Assembly (NCBI RefSeq): GCF_006439395.2
Contig: NZ_CP083950.1
Span: 1,736,001-1,800,000, forward strand
Reading direction: 5' to 3'
DNA: 64,000 nt
Origin: Mesorhizobium sp. B4-1-4
GTDB taxonomy: Bacteria > Pseudomonadota > Alphaproteobacteria > Rhizobiales > Rhizobiaceae
Shown one piece after another: positions 19,391 to 28,504 of the stretch. How positions within the stretch are numbered: position 1 is the first letter of the stretch; the number at the start of each line of letters is the position of its first letter. The notes under the pieces were generated by a model that made no database searches, was not told where the DNA came from, and worked only from the letters and a program-made list of their open reading frames with translations. The position numbers and the translations under genes are program-made.

Positions 19391-20524
19391 TCAGTCGTTC
19401 CCAAAAACCAGCGAAACATGGCCGCCCGCATGACGTTCGAGCCGGCCGGCGAGATCGAGTTCCAGCAGCACCATGAAAACCTGGGCCGGGTGCAGGCCGG
19501 TGTGGCGGATGATTTCGTCGATCGACACCGGCGTCGGGCCGAGCGCCTCGATTACCTCTGCGCGATCGCTGTCGCCGGGCGGCGGTGTGGCCGAGAAATC
19601 GGGCGGGTCCTCAAACGGCGACACGCCAGGTGCCTGCATGCCGGTCAACGGCGCGATTGCCCTGGAAACATCCGATGCTTCGGTGACCAGCGTGGCGCCG
19701 TCCTTGAGCAGGCCGTTGGTGCCGGCAGCACGCGGATCGAGCGGGGAGCCCGGCACGGCGAAGACCAGGCGGCCCATTTCGCCGGCAAGCCTAGCGCTGA
19801 TCAGGGATCCCGACCGCTGCGCCGCCTCGATCACCACCAGCCCAAGGGCGGCACCCGCGACGAGACGATTGCGGCGCGGAAAATCCTGCGCACGCGGCTG
19901 CCAGCCGAATGGCATCTCGGAGATGACCGCCCCATGTTCGGCGATTTCCTCGCACAAGCCGGCATTTTCGGGCGGGTAGGGCAGGTCAAGGCCTCCGGCC
20001 AGCACGCCGATCGTGCCGGTCGACAGACTGCCCTGATGTGCCGCTGTGTCGATGCCGCGTGCCAGGCCGGAGATGATCCCATATCCATCGCGCCCAAGAT
20101 CGGCCGCCAGCATGCGCGCCATCTTGATGCCAGCCAGCGATGCGTTGCGCGCGCCGACGATGGCTACGCCCGGCAACCGGAACACGGCGGCATTGCCCTT
20201 GACCGCCAGCAGCGGTGGCGGATGGTCCATGCTGCGCAACAGCGGGGGGTAATCGGCCTCACCGATGCCGACAAAGCGTGCACCATTGCGCCGGGCTGCT
20301 TCCAGTTCGGCTTCTGCCTCGGCAACGGAAGGGATGCGGACCATCCGGTTGGCGCCCCCGGAAATCATCAGTTCCGGCAGCATTTGAAGCGCGACTTCGG
20401 CCGACCCGAAGCGGTTGATCAGGTCCCGGAAGGAAGCAGGGCCGACATTCTGGGTGCGGATCAGCCGCAGCCAGCTCAGCCGCTGCCGGTCGCTGAGGCG
20501 CGGCCCGGCGGCTGGATCGCTCAC
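19391..20524 (-). CDS. dprA: DNA-processing protein DprA/Smf
   Basis: Binds incoming single-stranded DNA and loads RecA during transformation. A 377-residue protein with an N-terminal SAM-like region, the Rossmann DprA core ([17 protein letters not shown], then [49 protein letters not shown]) and a C-terminal winged-helix-like domain (about 310-370). The ATG overlaps the end of plsY by four bases, so the two are translationally coupled. A comEC homologue at 62505 in this window provides another part of the DNA-uptake set, although competence is not established for most rhizobia. Confidence 0.95.
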   Translation of the reverse strand: MSDPAAGPRLSDRQRLSWLRLIRTQNVGPASFRDLINRFGSAEVALQMLPELMISGGANRMVRIPSVAEAEAELEAARRNGARFVGIGEADYPPLLRSMDHPPPLLAVKGNAAVFRLPGVAIVGARNASLAGIKMARMLAADLGRDGYGIISGLARGIDTAAHQGSLSTGTIGVLAGGLDLPYPPENAGLCEEIAEHGAVISEMPFGWQPRAQDFPRRNRLVAGAALGLVVIEAAQRSGSLISARLAGEMGRLVFAVPGSPLDPRAAGTNGLLKDGATLVTEASDVSRAIAPLTGMQAPGVSPFEDPPDFSATPPPGDSDRAEVIEALGPTPVSIDEIIRHTGLHPAQVFMVLLELDLAGRLERHAGGHVSLVFGND

Positions 20525-21108
20525 CCCTTGGCTCCGATCTTGCCCTCTGTGCCGGCAAGCAGGCGTGAAATGTTGGCGCGATGCTTGACGAAGACGATGA
20601 TGCTCATCACCACGAAAACAGCGGCGATCCGCGGTGTGCTCAGGACGTAGAGAGCGATCGGCACGATCACAGCTGCCGTCAGTGCTGCCAGCGAGGAGTA
20701 GCGGAAGAGGTATGCCATCGCCAGCCAGGCGACGGCGAAGACCAGCGCCACTTGCCAGGCCAGGCCGATCAGCACGCCGAGATAGGTCGCGACGCCTTTG
20801 CCGCCCTTGAAGCCTAGCCAGGCCGGGAAGAGATGGCCGAGAAAGGCGCCAAGGCCGGCCCAGACCGCGGTTTCAGGCGCGAAATGGCCCGCTATCAGCA
20901 CTGCGGTCGTGCCTTTCAGCGCATCGAGCAGCAAGGTCGCGGCTGCCAGCCCCTTGTTGCCGGTGCGCAGCACGTTGGTGGCGCCAATATTGCCGGAGCC
21001 GATATTGCGTACGTCACCAAGACCAGCGGCTCGCGTCAGCAACAGCCCGAAGGGAATCGATCCCAGAAGGTAACCGAATACCAATGCCAGGATCAGGCCG
21101 TAAGTCAT
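20521..21108 (-). CDS. plsY: Acyl-phosphate:glycerol-3-phosphate acyltransferase PlsY
   Basis: Makes lysophosphatidic acid from acyl phosphate and glycerol 3-phosphate, the first step of phospholipid synthesis, in the inner membrane. The three loop motifs are visible: GSIPFG (about residues 17-22), [12 protein letters not shown] (38-49) and [12 protein letters not shown] (about 99-110). Several hydrophobic segments and the 195-residue length are typical. It lies between pyrC-like and dprA genes on the minus strand. Confidence 0.95.
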   Translation of the reverse strand: MTYGLILALVFGYLLGSIPFGLLLTRAAGLGDVRNIGSGNIGATNVLRTGNKGLAAATLLLDALKGTTAVLIAGHFAPETAVWAGLGAFLGHLFPAWLGFKGGKGVATYLGVLIGLAWQVALVFAVAWLAMAYLFRYSSLAALTAAVIVPIALYVLSTPRIAAVFVVMSIIVFVKHRANISRLLAGTEGKIGAKG

Positions 21109-21165
21109 TGTTTCCCCCGCATTTCCCCCTGGCGAACTTGATCAGACGCGACTGGCGTGTCCGGT

Positions 21166-22452
21166 CTATGCCGAGAACACTGTGCGGCCCGCGACCAGCG
21201 TTTGCAAGACCTTGCCTTGCAGGCGCGCGCCTTCGAAGCAGGTGTTTTTCGAGCGCGAGCGGATCCCGCTCTCACTGACGATCCAGGGTTCATCGAGGTC
21301 GACAAGCGCAAGGTCCGCGATGGCGCCGGGCTTCAGCGTGCCGCCGGGCAATCCGAACAGCCTTGCCGGCGCGGTGGAGAGTGTCTCGATCAGCCGCGGC
21401 AATGGCACGTCGCCATTGTGGTAGAGCCGCAAGGCGGCGCCAAGCAACGTCTCCAGCCCGATGGCGCCGGCTGCCGCGTCGGCGAAGGGCAGGCGCTTGG
21501 TGTCGACATCCTGCGGATCGTGCGAGGAGACGATGATGTCGATCGTACCGTCCTTTACCGCCTCTATCATTGCCAGTCGATCTTCCTCGGCGCGCAGCGG
21601 CGGCGTCAGCCGGAAGAAGGTACGATATTCGCCGACATCGTTTTCATTGAGCGACAAATTGTGGATCGACACGCCCGATGTAACCGTCGCGCCGTCGGCC
21701 TTCGCTCGCGCCACCGATCCAACCGCCATAGCCGTCGAGATCTTGGCCGCGTGGTAGGAGCCGCGCGTCAGCCGAGCCAGCGCCAGATCGCGCTCGAGCG
21801 GAATGGATTCGGCTTCACGAGGAATGCCGGAGAGACCAAGCCAGCTCGCGTAAAGGCCCTCATTCATCACCCCGGACGAGGCAAGATCTGCATCCTGCGT
21901 CTCATGCACAATCGTGGCGCCGAAGTCGCGCGCATAGGTCAGCGCGCGGCGCATCATCAGCGCGCTCGATACGGTGTGGCGGCCATCGGTGAAGGCGACG
22001 GCGCCTGCTTCGCGCAGCAGGCCGAACTCGGTCATCTCGCGGCCATCAAGGCCCCTGGTGATGGCCGCCGCCGGGAAGATGTTGACCACCGCCGTGTCCT
22101 TGGCGGTGCGCAGCACGAACTCGACCAGTGCCACATTGTCGATCACGGGATCGGTATCGGGCATCATGACGATGGAGGTGATGCCACCGGCCGCCGCGGC
22201 GACACTTGCCGACGCAATGGTTTCGCGATGCTCGCCGCCGGGTTCGCCGATGAAGACGCGGCCATCGACCAGGCCTGGGATGATCGCCTTGCCGGCACAG
22301 TCGATCAGCGCAGCCCCATCGGGCGCGCCCTGGTTCAGCGCCGCCTTGCCGGCGGCAACGATTTTCCTGCCGTCGACAATGACGGAGCCCACTTCGTCCA
22401 TACCGCGCGAAGGGTCGACGATGCGGGCACGCTCAAAGACCGTCGTGCTCAT
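21166..22452 (-). CDS. Dihydroorotase-like protein lacking metal ligands (PyrX/pseudo-PyrC)
   Basis: Overall a class I dihydroorotase fold (428 residues), but the active site is eroded. The metal motif D-x-H-x-H reads DGRVF (63-67), so both histidines are gone. The HVST region reads AKISTA, with Lys237 in place of His. The TDHAP catalytic region reads SSHDP, so the Asp is lost. H183 and FTD near 156 remain. Non-catalytic homologues called PyrX or PyrC' form part of aspartate carbamoyltransferase complexes in Pseudomonas. Here the gene overlaps pyrB by four bases, supporting the same structural role. A functional dihydroorotase would have to be encoded elsewhere. Confidence 0.9.
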   Translation of the reverse strand: MSTTVFERARIVDPSRGMDEVGSVIVDGRKIVAAGKAALNQGAPDGAALIDCAGKAIIPGLVDGRVFIGEPGGEHRETIASASVAAAAGGITSIVMMPDTDPVIDNVALVEFVLRTAKDTAVVNIFPAAAITRGLDGREMTEFGLLREAGAVAFTDGRHTVSSALMMRRALTYARDFGATIVHETQDADLASSGVMNEGLYASWLGLSGIPREAESIPLERDLALARLTRGSYHAAKISTAMAVGSVARAKADGATVTSGVSIHNLSLNENDVGEYRTFFRLTPPLRAEEDRLAMIEAVKDGTIDIIVSSHDPQDVDTKRLPFADAAAGAIGLETLLGAALRLYHNGDVPLPRLIETLSTAPARLFGLPGGTLKPGAIADLALVDLDEPWIVSESGIRSRSKNTCFEGARLQGKVLQTLVAGRTVFSA

Positions 22453-23429
22453 GCGCCGCAGCCCTCTTGGTTGCGGCCCTCTTGATTACGACGGGGATCG
22501 AGCAGCGCTTCCATCACCGCCATGCGCACGGCGACACCCATTTCCACCTGTTCCTGGATGACGCTTTGCGGGCCGTCGGCGATTTCCGAGGCGATCTCGA
22601 CGCCACGGTTCATCGGGCCGGGATGCATCACCAGCGCATCGTCCTTGGCGGCCTTCAGCTTCTCGGCGTCGAGGCCGAAATAGCGGAAATATTCGCGGGT
22701 CGACGGTACGAAGGCGCCTTCCATCCGCTCACGCTGCAGGCGCAGCATCATCACCACGTCGGCATCCCTGAGGCCTTCGGCCATCGAACGCGACACGATC
22801 ACGCCCATTCTGTCGATACCGGAGGGCAAAAGCGTCGAAGGCGCGACGACCCGCACCTGCGCGCCGAGCGCGTTGAGCAGCATGATGTTGGAACGCGCTA
22901 CGCGCGAATGCAGGATGTCGCCGCAGATCGCCACGATCAGCTTCGACAGCGGGCCCTTGGCGCGGCGGATGGTCAACGCGTCGAGCAACGCCTGCGTCGG
23001 ATGCTCATGCGCGCCGTCGCCGGCATTGACTACGGAACAGCCGACCTTCTGCGCCAGCAGGGCCGCGGCACCCGCCGACTGGTGGCGGATGATCAAGATA
23101 TCGGGCCGCATGGCATTCAGCGTCATTGCGGTGTCGATGAGCGTCTCGCCCTTCTTCACCGAGGAACTCGCCACCGACATGTTCATGACATCGGCGCCGA
23201 GCCGTTTCCCGGCCAGCTCGAACGAGGACTGCGTGCGGGTCGAGGCTTCGTAAAAGAGATTAATCTGGGTGCGGCCGCGCAGCGTCGAGCTCTTTTTCTC
23301 GGATTGCCGCGAGATCGCGACCGCCCGATCCGCCCTGTCGAGCAACAGTTCGATATCTCCAGGCGAAAGATCGCTGATGCCCAGAAGATGGCGGTGGGGA
23401 TAGAGTGGCAGGGACGAAGCGTCGGTCAT
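22449..23429 (-). CDS. pyrB: Aspartate carbamoyltransferase catalytic subunit
   Basis: Condenses carbamoyl phosphate with aspartate in de novo pyrimidine synthesis. The carbamoyl-phosphate site [16 protein letters not shown], the HPTQALLD loop and the C-terminal [11 protein letters not shown] are all present in a 326-residue protein of normal length. It is the first gene of the minus-strand group pyrB-pyrX-plsY-dprA. No pyrI regulatory subunit is nearby; the adjacent dihydroorotase-like protein probably takes the partner role. Confidence 0.96.
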   Translation of the reverse strand: MTDASSLPLYPHRHLLGISDLSPGDIELLLDRADRAVAISRQSEKKSSTLRGRTQINLFYEASTRTQSSFELAGKRLGADVMNMSVASSSVKKGETLIDTAMTLNAMRPDILIIRHQSAGAAALLAQKVGCSVVNAGDGAHEHPTQALLDALTIRRAKGPLSKLIVAICGDILHSRVARSNIMLLNALGAQVRVVAPSTLLPSGIDRMGVIVSRSMAEGLRDADVVMMLRLQRERMEGAFVPSTREYFRYFGLDAEKLKAAKDDALVMHPGPMNRGVEIASEIADGPQSVIQEQVEMGVAVRMAVMEALLDPRRNQEGRNQEGCGA

Positions 23430-23586
23430 CTCAAGGGGCTGCTATAGGGTGCGGATTTCGCGCCCGCAAGCGTCCGCTTTGGATTGCCGCCATTCTCCCC
23501 GGTATTTTCGTCGCGCGCCCAGCGATGCTTGGGTTATATCTAGCCGACGGCCTCGGATTCGTGGCCTTTGGCAACAAGGACAGAGC

Positions 23587-25215
23587 GTGACCGACGACGT
23601 AACGAACCAGCCGCCGCCGCTGACGGGCGGCAACGCCTGGCGAGGCGATCCGTTGCTGATCCAGCTTGCCGAGCGCTTTTCCGATCCGGTACGCAAGGAC
23701 CTCGATGGGCTCGGCCGTTTCGTCTTGACGCAGGAAGCGCAGGAACTGGCGCGCCTGGCCAATGTCGAGACGCCGAAACTCAGGACGCATGATCGCCAGG
23801 GACGGCGCATCGACCTGGTCGAATTCCATCCGGCCTACCACGCCTTGATGCGCCGCTCGGTGGCGAACGGGTTGCATTCTTCGGTCTGGGAAAATGGCGA
23901 CGCCGAGATCGGCCGCCGCCATCAGGTGAGGGCCGCCCGTTTCTACCTGACCGCGGAACTCGAGACCGGGCACCTCTGCCCCATCACCATGACCAGCGCC
24001 TCGCTGGCGGCGTTGATGGCCAGCCCAAAATTGTTTCGGGAATGGGCGCCGCGCGTGACCACGCGCAAATACGACCAAAGCCAGAAGCCGCCGGTCGAGA
24101 AGACCGGGCTGACGCTTGGCATGGGCATGACCGAGAAGCAGGGCGGCACGGATGTGCGCGCCAATGTGACCAGGGCCGAGCGCGTCGGCAGCGGCTTCTA
24201 CCGCCTCACCGGGCACAAATGGTTCATGTCGGCGCCTATGTCGGACGCCTTCCTGGTGCTGGCGCAGGCGCCGGAGGGGCTGTCATGCTTCCTCGCGCCG
24301 CGCGTCCTCGGCGACGGATCGGGCAATGGCTTCCGCTTCCAGCGTCTGAAGGACAAGCTCGGCAACCGCTCCAACGCGTCTTCCGAGATCGAGTTCGTCA
24401 ACGCCATCGGCGAGATGGTCGGCGAACCCGGCGCCGGCGTGAAGACGATCATGGACATGGTGACGCTGACGCGGCTCGACTGCGCGGTGGCGTCTTCGGC
24501 GATCATGCGGGCGGGGCTGGCCGAGGCGGTTCATCATGTCCGCCATCGCCAGGTGTTCGGCGCCAATCTGATCGAACAGCCGTTGATGCAGCGCGTGCTG
24601 GCTGACATGGCGTTGGATGTCGCTGCCGCCACGGCACTGTCGTTCAGGCTGGCGCGTTCCTTCGACGAGGCGGCGAGCGATCGCGGCGAGGCGGCGTTTG
24701 CCCGCGCCATGACGCCGGTCGTCAAATACTGGGTGTGCAAGATCGCGCCACCGTTGCTCTACGAGGCGATGGAGTGCCTCGGCGGCAATGGCTATGTCGA
24801 GGAAGCGCCGCTCGCCCGCTACTACCGCGAGGCTCCGGTGAACGCGATCTGGGAAGGCTCGGGCAATGTCATGGCGCTCGACGTGCTGCGCGTGCTCGGC
24901 CGCGCGCCTGGCCTGTTCGAGGAGGTGCTGGCCGGCATCGACCGTGACCTCGGCGCCGGTGGGCGTGGCACGATCGGTGTGCTGAAGGCGGCGATGCAGG
25001 TCGCCGCAACCGACGAGGGCTCGGCCCGACTGCTGACGGAACAACTGGCGCTGTCGGCCGCGGCGGCGGAGTTGCGCCGGCTGGGGGCAGGGCGGATTGC
25101 CGATGCCTTCGTCGAGACCCGCCTGGCCGGCCAATGGCGCAACACCTATGGCATGCTCGATTCGCGCCACGACGCCCGCATGATCATAGATACGCTCTAT
25201 CCGCCGTTGACCTGA
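23587..25215 (+). CDS. AidB-like acyl-CoA dehydrogenase family flavoprotein
   Basis: A 542-residue FAD enzyme, the same size as E. coli AidB (541). It carries the AidB-type signature GMGMTEKQGGTDVRANVTRA (about residues 179-198) and the HKWFMSAPMSDAFLVL segment. AidB is induced by alkylation damage and binds DNA through its C-terminal domain; its substrate is uncertain. The GTG start at 23587 follows AAGGA and matches the family N-terminus, whereas the open frame from 23449 would add an unlikely 46 residues. It is divergent from pyrB. No adaptive-response regulator (ada) is adjacent. Confidence 0.88.
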   Translation: MTDDVTNQPPPLTGGNAWRGDPLLIQLAERFSDPVRKDLDGLGRFVLTQEAQELARLANVETPKLRTHDRQGRRIDLVEFHPAYHALMRRSVANGLHSSVWENGDAEIGRRHQVRAARFYLTAELETGHLCPITMTSASLAALMASPKLFREWAPRVTTRKYDQSQKPPVEKTGLTLGMGMTEKQGGTDVRANVTRAERVGSGFYRLTGHKWFMSAPMSDAFLVLAQAPEGLSCFLAPRVLGDGSGNGFRFQRLKDKLGNRSNASSEIEFVNAIGEMVGEPGAGVKTIMDMVTLTRLDCAVASSAIMRAGLAEAVHHVRHRQVFGANLIEQPLMQRVLADMALDVAAATALSFRLARSFDEAASDRGEAAFARAMTPVVKYWVCKIAPPLLYEAMECLGGNGYVEEAPLARYYREAPVNAIWEGSGNVMALDVLRVLGRAPGLFEEVLAGIDRDLGAGGRGTIGVLKAAMQVAATDEGSARLLTEQLALSAAAAELRRLGAGRIADAFVETRLAGQWRNTYGMLDSRHDARMIIDTLYPPLT

Positions 25216-25367
25216 ACCGGACGCCGTCCAAGGACGGTGCCATCCATCTTTCGATGGTGCCGTCGGCATCCTGATCCGAGGCCGCTGCCGTTAACCTTAA
25301 CAAATGGTTTCCATTGCGGCGGCGAAGCGCAAAGCCCACTGTCATTCCTGTCGAAGCAGGAATCACG

Positions 25368-25910
25368 ATGCGACATGTATTGACCTCTTTCTTGTCCGTG
25401 CACTGGGCGATCGTTTTCGCCCTGTTGGCACTGATCTGCATCGACGGAAACCGTGGTGTGGCGGCGGCTCTAGGCGTGCTCGGCGTGACCATTGGGAGCG
25501 CTCGTTTCGTCGATCTGGAGAACGTCGTCGTGGTCGCGCCGCTGGCGATCGCATTGCTAGTCGTGTCGGTGCTGTTCTTCTGGGCCTTTGTCGATACGCT
25601 GATCAACGACACGGCCAGCCCGGGCGCGGACAGCGTTGTTCGCATAGCCTTCATCTCGGCTTCCGGCGTGTTGTCGATGATCCTGATCGGCGGCGCAGCA
25701 CAAGGCATCAACGGTCTTTTCATGATGGTGGCCGTGCAACTGGCCGCACTCCTGGCGTCCTACGTCGCCATGCTCGCCGAACGGCGCTCGGCAGCGGCGT
25801 CGGATGATGCCGATTTCCGTGCCACGGCGCATGGCATGGCGAAGGCGGCGGCCCACAATTCGCTGCTGTCCCTGATATCGGGCCGGGCCGGGCCGAAGGG
25901 AGGCCGCTGA
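25368..25910 (+). CDS. Membrane protein, unrecognised, 180 residues
   Basis: ATG 25368 follows AGGA; the open frame begins upstream but this start gives a membrane helix directly at the N-terminus. Four hydrophobic segments are likely (about 7-24, 28-42, 52-76, 88-132 as two helices), followed by a polar tail (AERRSAAASDDADFRATAHG). No family was recognised. Its TGA overlaps the ATG of the next small membrane protein, so the pair is probably one functional unit. Confidence 0.7.
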   Translation: MRHVLTSFLSVHWAIVFALLALICIDGNRGVAAALGVLGVTIGSARFVDLENVVVVAPLAIALLVVSVLFFWAFVDTLINDTASPGADSVVRIAFISASGVLSMILIGGAAQGINGLFMMVAVQLAALLASYVAMLAERRSAAASDDADFRATAHGMAKAAAHNSLLSLISGRAGPKGGR

Positions 25911-26251
25911 TGCGCTACATCTTCGCGATGTGGGCGGGCCCGATGGCGATTTTCTGGGGTTGGTTCTATCTGTCGGCCAACGACATCAATTTCGGCTACG
26001 TCATGTTCACCCGGCAGACGCACGACTTCTTCTTCCAGCTCTACGGCCAGATGCTGGGCATCGACCCGTCGATCATCCCCGGAATGGTGGCGAAGACGTG
26101 CATCTTCGACGGGCTTCTGCTGATGGCGCTGTGGGCGTTCCGCCGCCGCCGCGAAATCTGGGGCTGGATCAAGGGGCGGACGGCGGGTCAGGCTCCGTTC
26201 GAGCGGCTGCATCGAGTGACTGGAGCCGGTCCAGAACTCCCTGCAGAATAA
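25910..26251 (+). CDS. Small membrane protein, unrecognised, 113 residues
   Basis: Translationally coupled to the preceding gene by a TGATG overlap. Two probable membrane segments: residues 6-22 ([17 protein letters not shown]) and about 50-78, separated by a short aromatic-rich loop. The tail is basic. The last 83 bases overlap the convergent ruvX gene; the sequence shows no shorter alternative stop. Confidence 0.7.
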   Translation: MRYIFAMWAGPMAIFWGWFYLSANDINFGYVMFTRQTHDFFFQLYGQMLGIDPSIIPGMVAKTCIFDGLLLMALWAFRRRREIWGWIKGRTAGQAPFERLHRVTGAGPELPAE

Positions 26252-26675
26252 AGGCCGCCGCGGCCGAATCGATCTTGCCGGCGCGTTTGGCGCGCGAGAA
26301 ATCCATTTCGATCAGCGTCCTTTCGGCCGCGACCGTCGACAGTCGCTCATCCCAGAACACGAATGGCAGGTCGCTCAATTGCGCCATGTTGCGCACGAAG
26401 GCGCGCGATTTCTGTGCGCGCGGGCCTTCGGACCCATCCATGTTGATCGGCAGTCCGATCGCCACCGCGCCGACGTTCTCCTTCTTCAGCAAAGCCAGCA
26501 AGGCCGCGGCATCGAGCGAGAATTTCCTCCGGTTAATGACCGGACGTGGGTGAGCGAAGGAGAAACCCCGGTCGGAAACCGCGACGCCGATCGTCTTGTC
26601 GCCGAGATCGAGCCCTGCCAGCGTCCTGCCATCGGCGAGCCATGCCGGCAATTGCTCAATCGTGATGATAGCCAA
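26169..26675 (-). CDS. ruvX: Holliday-junction resolvase-like / pre-16S rRNA nuclease RuvX (YqgF)
   Basis: RNase H-fold nuclease of the YqgF family, implicated in final 16S rRNA maturation. Motifs are intact: [16 protein letters not shown] (residues 22-37) with the first catalytic Asp, [12 protein letters not shown] near 94 and [11 protein letters not shown] near 129. The C-terminus is slightly extended ([11 protein letters not shown]), and this tail overlaps the 3' end of the convergent membrane-protein gene by 83 bp. ATG 26675 was chosen. Confidence 0.93.
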   Translation of the reverse strand: MAIITIEQLPAWLADGRTLAGLDLGDKTIGVAVSDRGFSFAHPRPVINRRKFSLDAAALLALLKKENVGAVAIGLPINMDGSEGPRAQKSRAFVRNMAQLSDLPFVFWDERLSTVAAERTLIEMDFSRAKRAGKIDSAAAAFILQGVLDRLQSLDAAARTEPDPPSAP

Positions 26676-26796
26676 CGGTTTCCCTTGTCTTTTTCAGCCG
26701 CGCGCGCTCTTGCGGATGCAAGGCACACTATACCCTTTGATCTCGGGGCTATTGGCGTTCTATCCTGTGGGCCGGCAAAAATCGAGGAATGCATCC

Positions 26797-27504
26797 ATGA
26801 AACTGACCTGGTACGGCCACTCGGCCTTTTGCATCGAAACCGGCGACGCCAAGATCCTCATCGACCCCTATCTGATCGGCAATCCGTCCTGGACCGGCGG
26901 CTGGGAAGGGCCGGCGGAGGGGATCACGCATGTCCTTTTGACGCACGGGCACAGCGACCACATCAGCGGCGCGCTGGAAGTTCTCGGCAAGAGCGGCGCC
27001 CAGTTGGTCGCCAATTTCGAGATCTGCATGTATCTCGTCGGGAAGGGCGTCAGCGACAAGAAGATCAATCCCGGCAACATCGGCGGCACGGTCGATTGCG
27101 GCGGCTTCACCACCACTTTCGTCCAGGCGCTGCACTCGTCCTCGTTTGGCGAAGAGGGCGGCAAGAATGTCTATCTCGGCAATCCCGGCGGGCTGGTTCT
27201 GCATTTCCCGGAAGACGGCACGCTGTATCATATGGGCGATACCGACATCTTTTCCGACATGGCGCTGATTAACGAGTTGCATGAGCCGAAGATCGGCATC
27301 GTGCCGGTCGGCGACCGTTTCACCATGGGCGGCGCGGTGGCGGCGCTTGCCTGCCGCCGCTTCTTCAAGTTCGAGACGGTCGTCCCTTGCCACTTCGGCA
27401 CCTTTCCGATGATCGATCCGACCGCCGAGAAATTCGAGACCGGCCTGGAAGGATCCGGCGTCAAGGTCGCTTTGCCGAAGATCGGCGAGACGATTACGAT
27501 TTAG
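26797..27504 (+). CDS. UPF0173 metallo-beta-lactamase-fold hydrolase
   Basis: A 235-residue metal-dependent hydrolase. The fold signature THGHSDH (about residues 48-54) provides the H-x-H-x-D-H ligands; WYGHSAFCIE at the N-terminus, YHMGDTDIF near 146 and PCHFGTFP near 197 are the other conserved elements of this family. The natural substrate is unknown. ATG 26797 follows a GAGGA site and matches the usual MKLTWYGHS start, although the frame is open upstream. Confidence 0.9.
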   Translation: MKLTWYGHSAFCIETGDAKILIDPYLIGNPSWTGGWEGPAEGITHVLLTHGHSDHISGALEVLGKSGAQLVANFEICMYLVGKGVSDKKINPGNIGGTVDCGGFTTTFVQALHSSSFGEEGGKNVYLGNPGGLVLHFPEDGTLYHMGDTDIFSDMALINELHEPKIGIVPVGDRFTMGGAVAALACRRFFKFETVVPCHFGTFPMIDPTAEKFETGLEGSGVKVALPKIGETITI

Positions 27505-27538
27505 AAACAGTCGGTGCATAATGGCAGTTGGAGATCGT

Positions 27539-27574
27539 CAGCGGAGGCTTTTTCTGTATTGCCATCCTCCGCTG
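27539..27574 (+). terminator. Possible terminator hairpin after the UPF0173 gene
   Basis: CAGCGGAGG (27539-27547) pairs exactly with CCTCCGCTG (27566-27574) across an 18-base loop that contains a T-run. The loop is long and no U-tract follows, so this may be a stabilising hairpin. The remaining sequence up to gatC (27575-27753) shows no gene; it presumably holds the gatC promoter. Confidence 0.4.
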
Positions 27575-27753
27575 CCGGCTATCCTTGCAGCCGCTCCCTG
27601 ATGCGCGGCTGACCATCTCGGTCCATCACGATACCGGGTACCGGCAGAGCTAAACGGCTTCGGAGTACGCCGGCCCACGCTTCTCATGATGCATGTTGCG
27701 CACCGCGTGCCGCGCCGCTATAGCCCGGACTGGTTTTCCCCGAGGCAAAATAC

Positions 27754-28041
27754 ATGTCCGTTGATCTCAAGACAGTGAAGCGCGTCGCGCATCTCGCCCG
27801 CATCGCGGTGAGCGAGGAAGATGCCGAACGCATGACCGGCGAATTGAACGCCATACTGGGCTTCGTCGAGCAGCTGAACGAGGTCGATGTTTCCGGTGTC
27901 GAACCGATGACCTCGGTGACCCCGATGGAGATGAAGAAGCGCAGGGATGTCGTCACCGACGGCAACAAGGCGGCCGACATCGTCGCCAACGCACCGGCGG
28001 CCGAAGAAAACTTCTTCCTCGTGCCGAAGGTCGTGGAGTAA
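27754..28041 (+). CDS. gatC: Aspartyl/glutamyl-tRNA amidotransferase subunit C
   Basis: Small clamp subunit of GatCAB, which converts misacylated Glu-tRNA(Gln) and Asp-tRNA(Asn) to the amidated forms. The 95-residue length and pattern are diagnostic: [20 protein letters not shown] at the start, [18 protein letters not shown] in the middle and a C-terminal [10 protein letters not shown]. The N-terminal segment binds GatA. A GNAT gene, not gatA, follows directly. Confidence 0.95.
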   Translation: MSVDLKTVKRVAHLARIAVSEEDAERMTGELNAILGFVEQLNEVDVSGVEPMTSVTPMEMKKRRDVVTDGNKAADIVANAPAAEENFFLVPKVVE

Positions 28042-28048
28042 CGCGCCG

Positions 28049-28504
28049 ATGGCAATCGAGATCGCCATCGAGACGCCGTTGCAGGACGACGTGCGCGGCC
28101 TGGTCAGGGAACTCAACGAGACCTTGCTCGAATTGACGCCGCCGGAGCATTGCTACCACCTGACAGTCGAGCAGATGGCAGGCCAGGACACGACCGTTTT
28201 CATCGCCCGCGATAGGGGCGTCGCCATTGGTTGCGGTGCGCTGAAACGCCATGGCGATGCCATCGGCGAGGTCAAGCGCATGTACACGCGGCCTTCGCAT
28301 CGCGGCCAGAAGATCGGCGCCAGGATCGTCGAGCGGGTCGAGGCGCTGGCCCGCGATGAAGGGCTGAAGCGGCTGGTGCTGGAGACGGGCGACCGTCATC
28401 CCGCCGCATGGACCGTGTACGAGCGTGCCGGGTTTTCGCGCTGCGGCCCGGTGCTGGATTATCCCGATTCCGAGTGGTCGGTGTTTTACGAAAAGAGCCT
28501 TTGA
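28049..28504 (+). CDS. GNAT-family N-acetyltransferase
   Basis: A 151-residue acetyltransferase. The acetyl-CoA pyrophosphate loop is [17 protein letters not shown] (about residues 89-105), followed by [20 protein letters not shown] and the typical GF strand. ATG 28049 begins seven bases after the gatC stop, and its TGA overlaps the gatA ATG. It is therefore placed inside a GatCAB subunit operon; the substrate is unknown, and any link to translation is inference from position. Confidence 0.88.
   Translation: MAIEIAIETPLQDDVRGLVRELNETLLELTPPEHCYHLTVEQMAGQDTTVFIARDRGVAIGCGALKRHGDAIGEVKRMYTRPSHRGQKIGARIVERVEALARDEGLKRLVLETGDRHPAAWTVYERAGFSRCGPVLDYPDSEWSVFYEKSL

Noticed and set aside
25216..25367. 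Short inverted repeats (CCGTCC-AA-GGACGG and CCATC/GATGG) after the AidB-like gene as a terminator
   Set aside because: The stems are short, overlap one another and lack a U-tract; I could not choose one structure.
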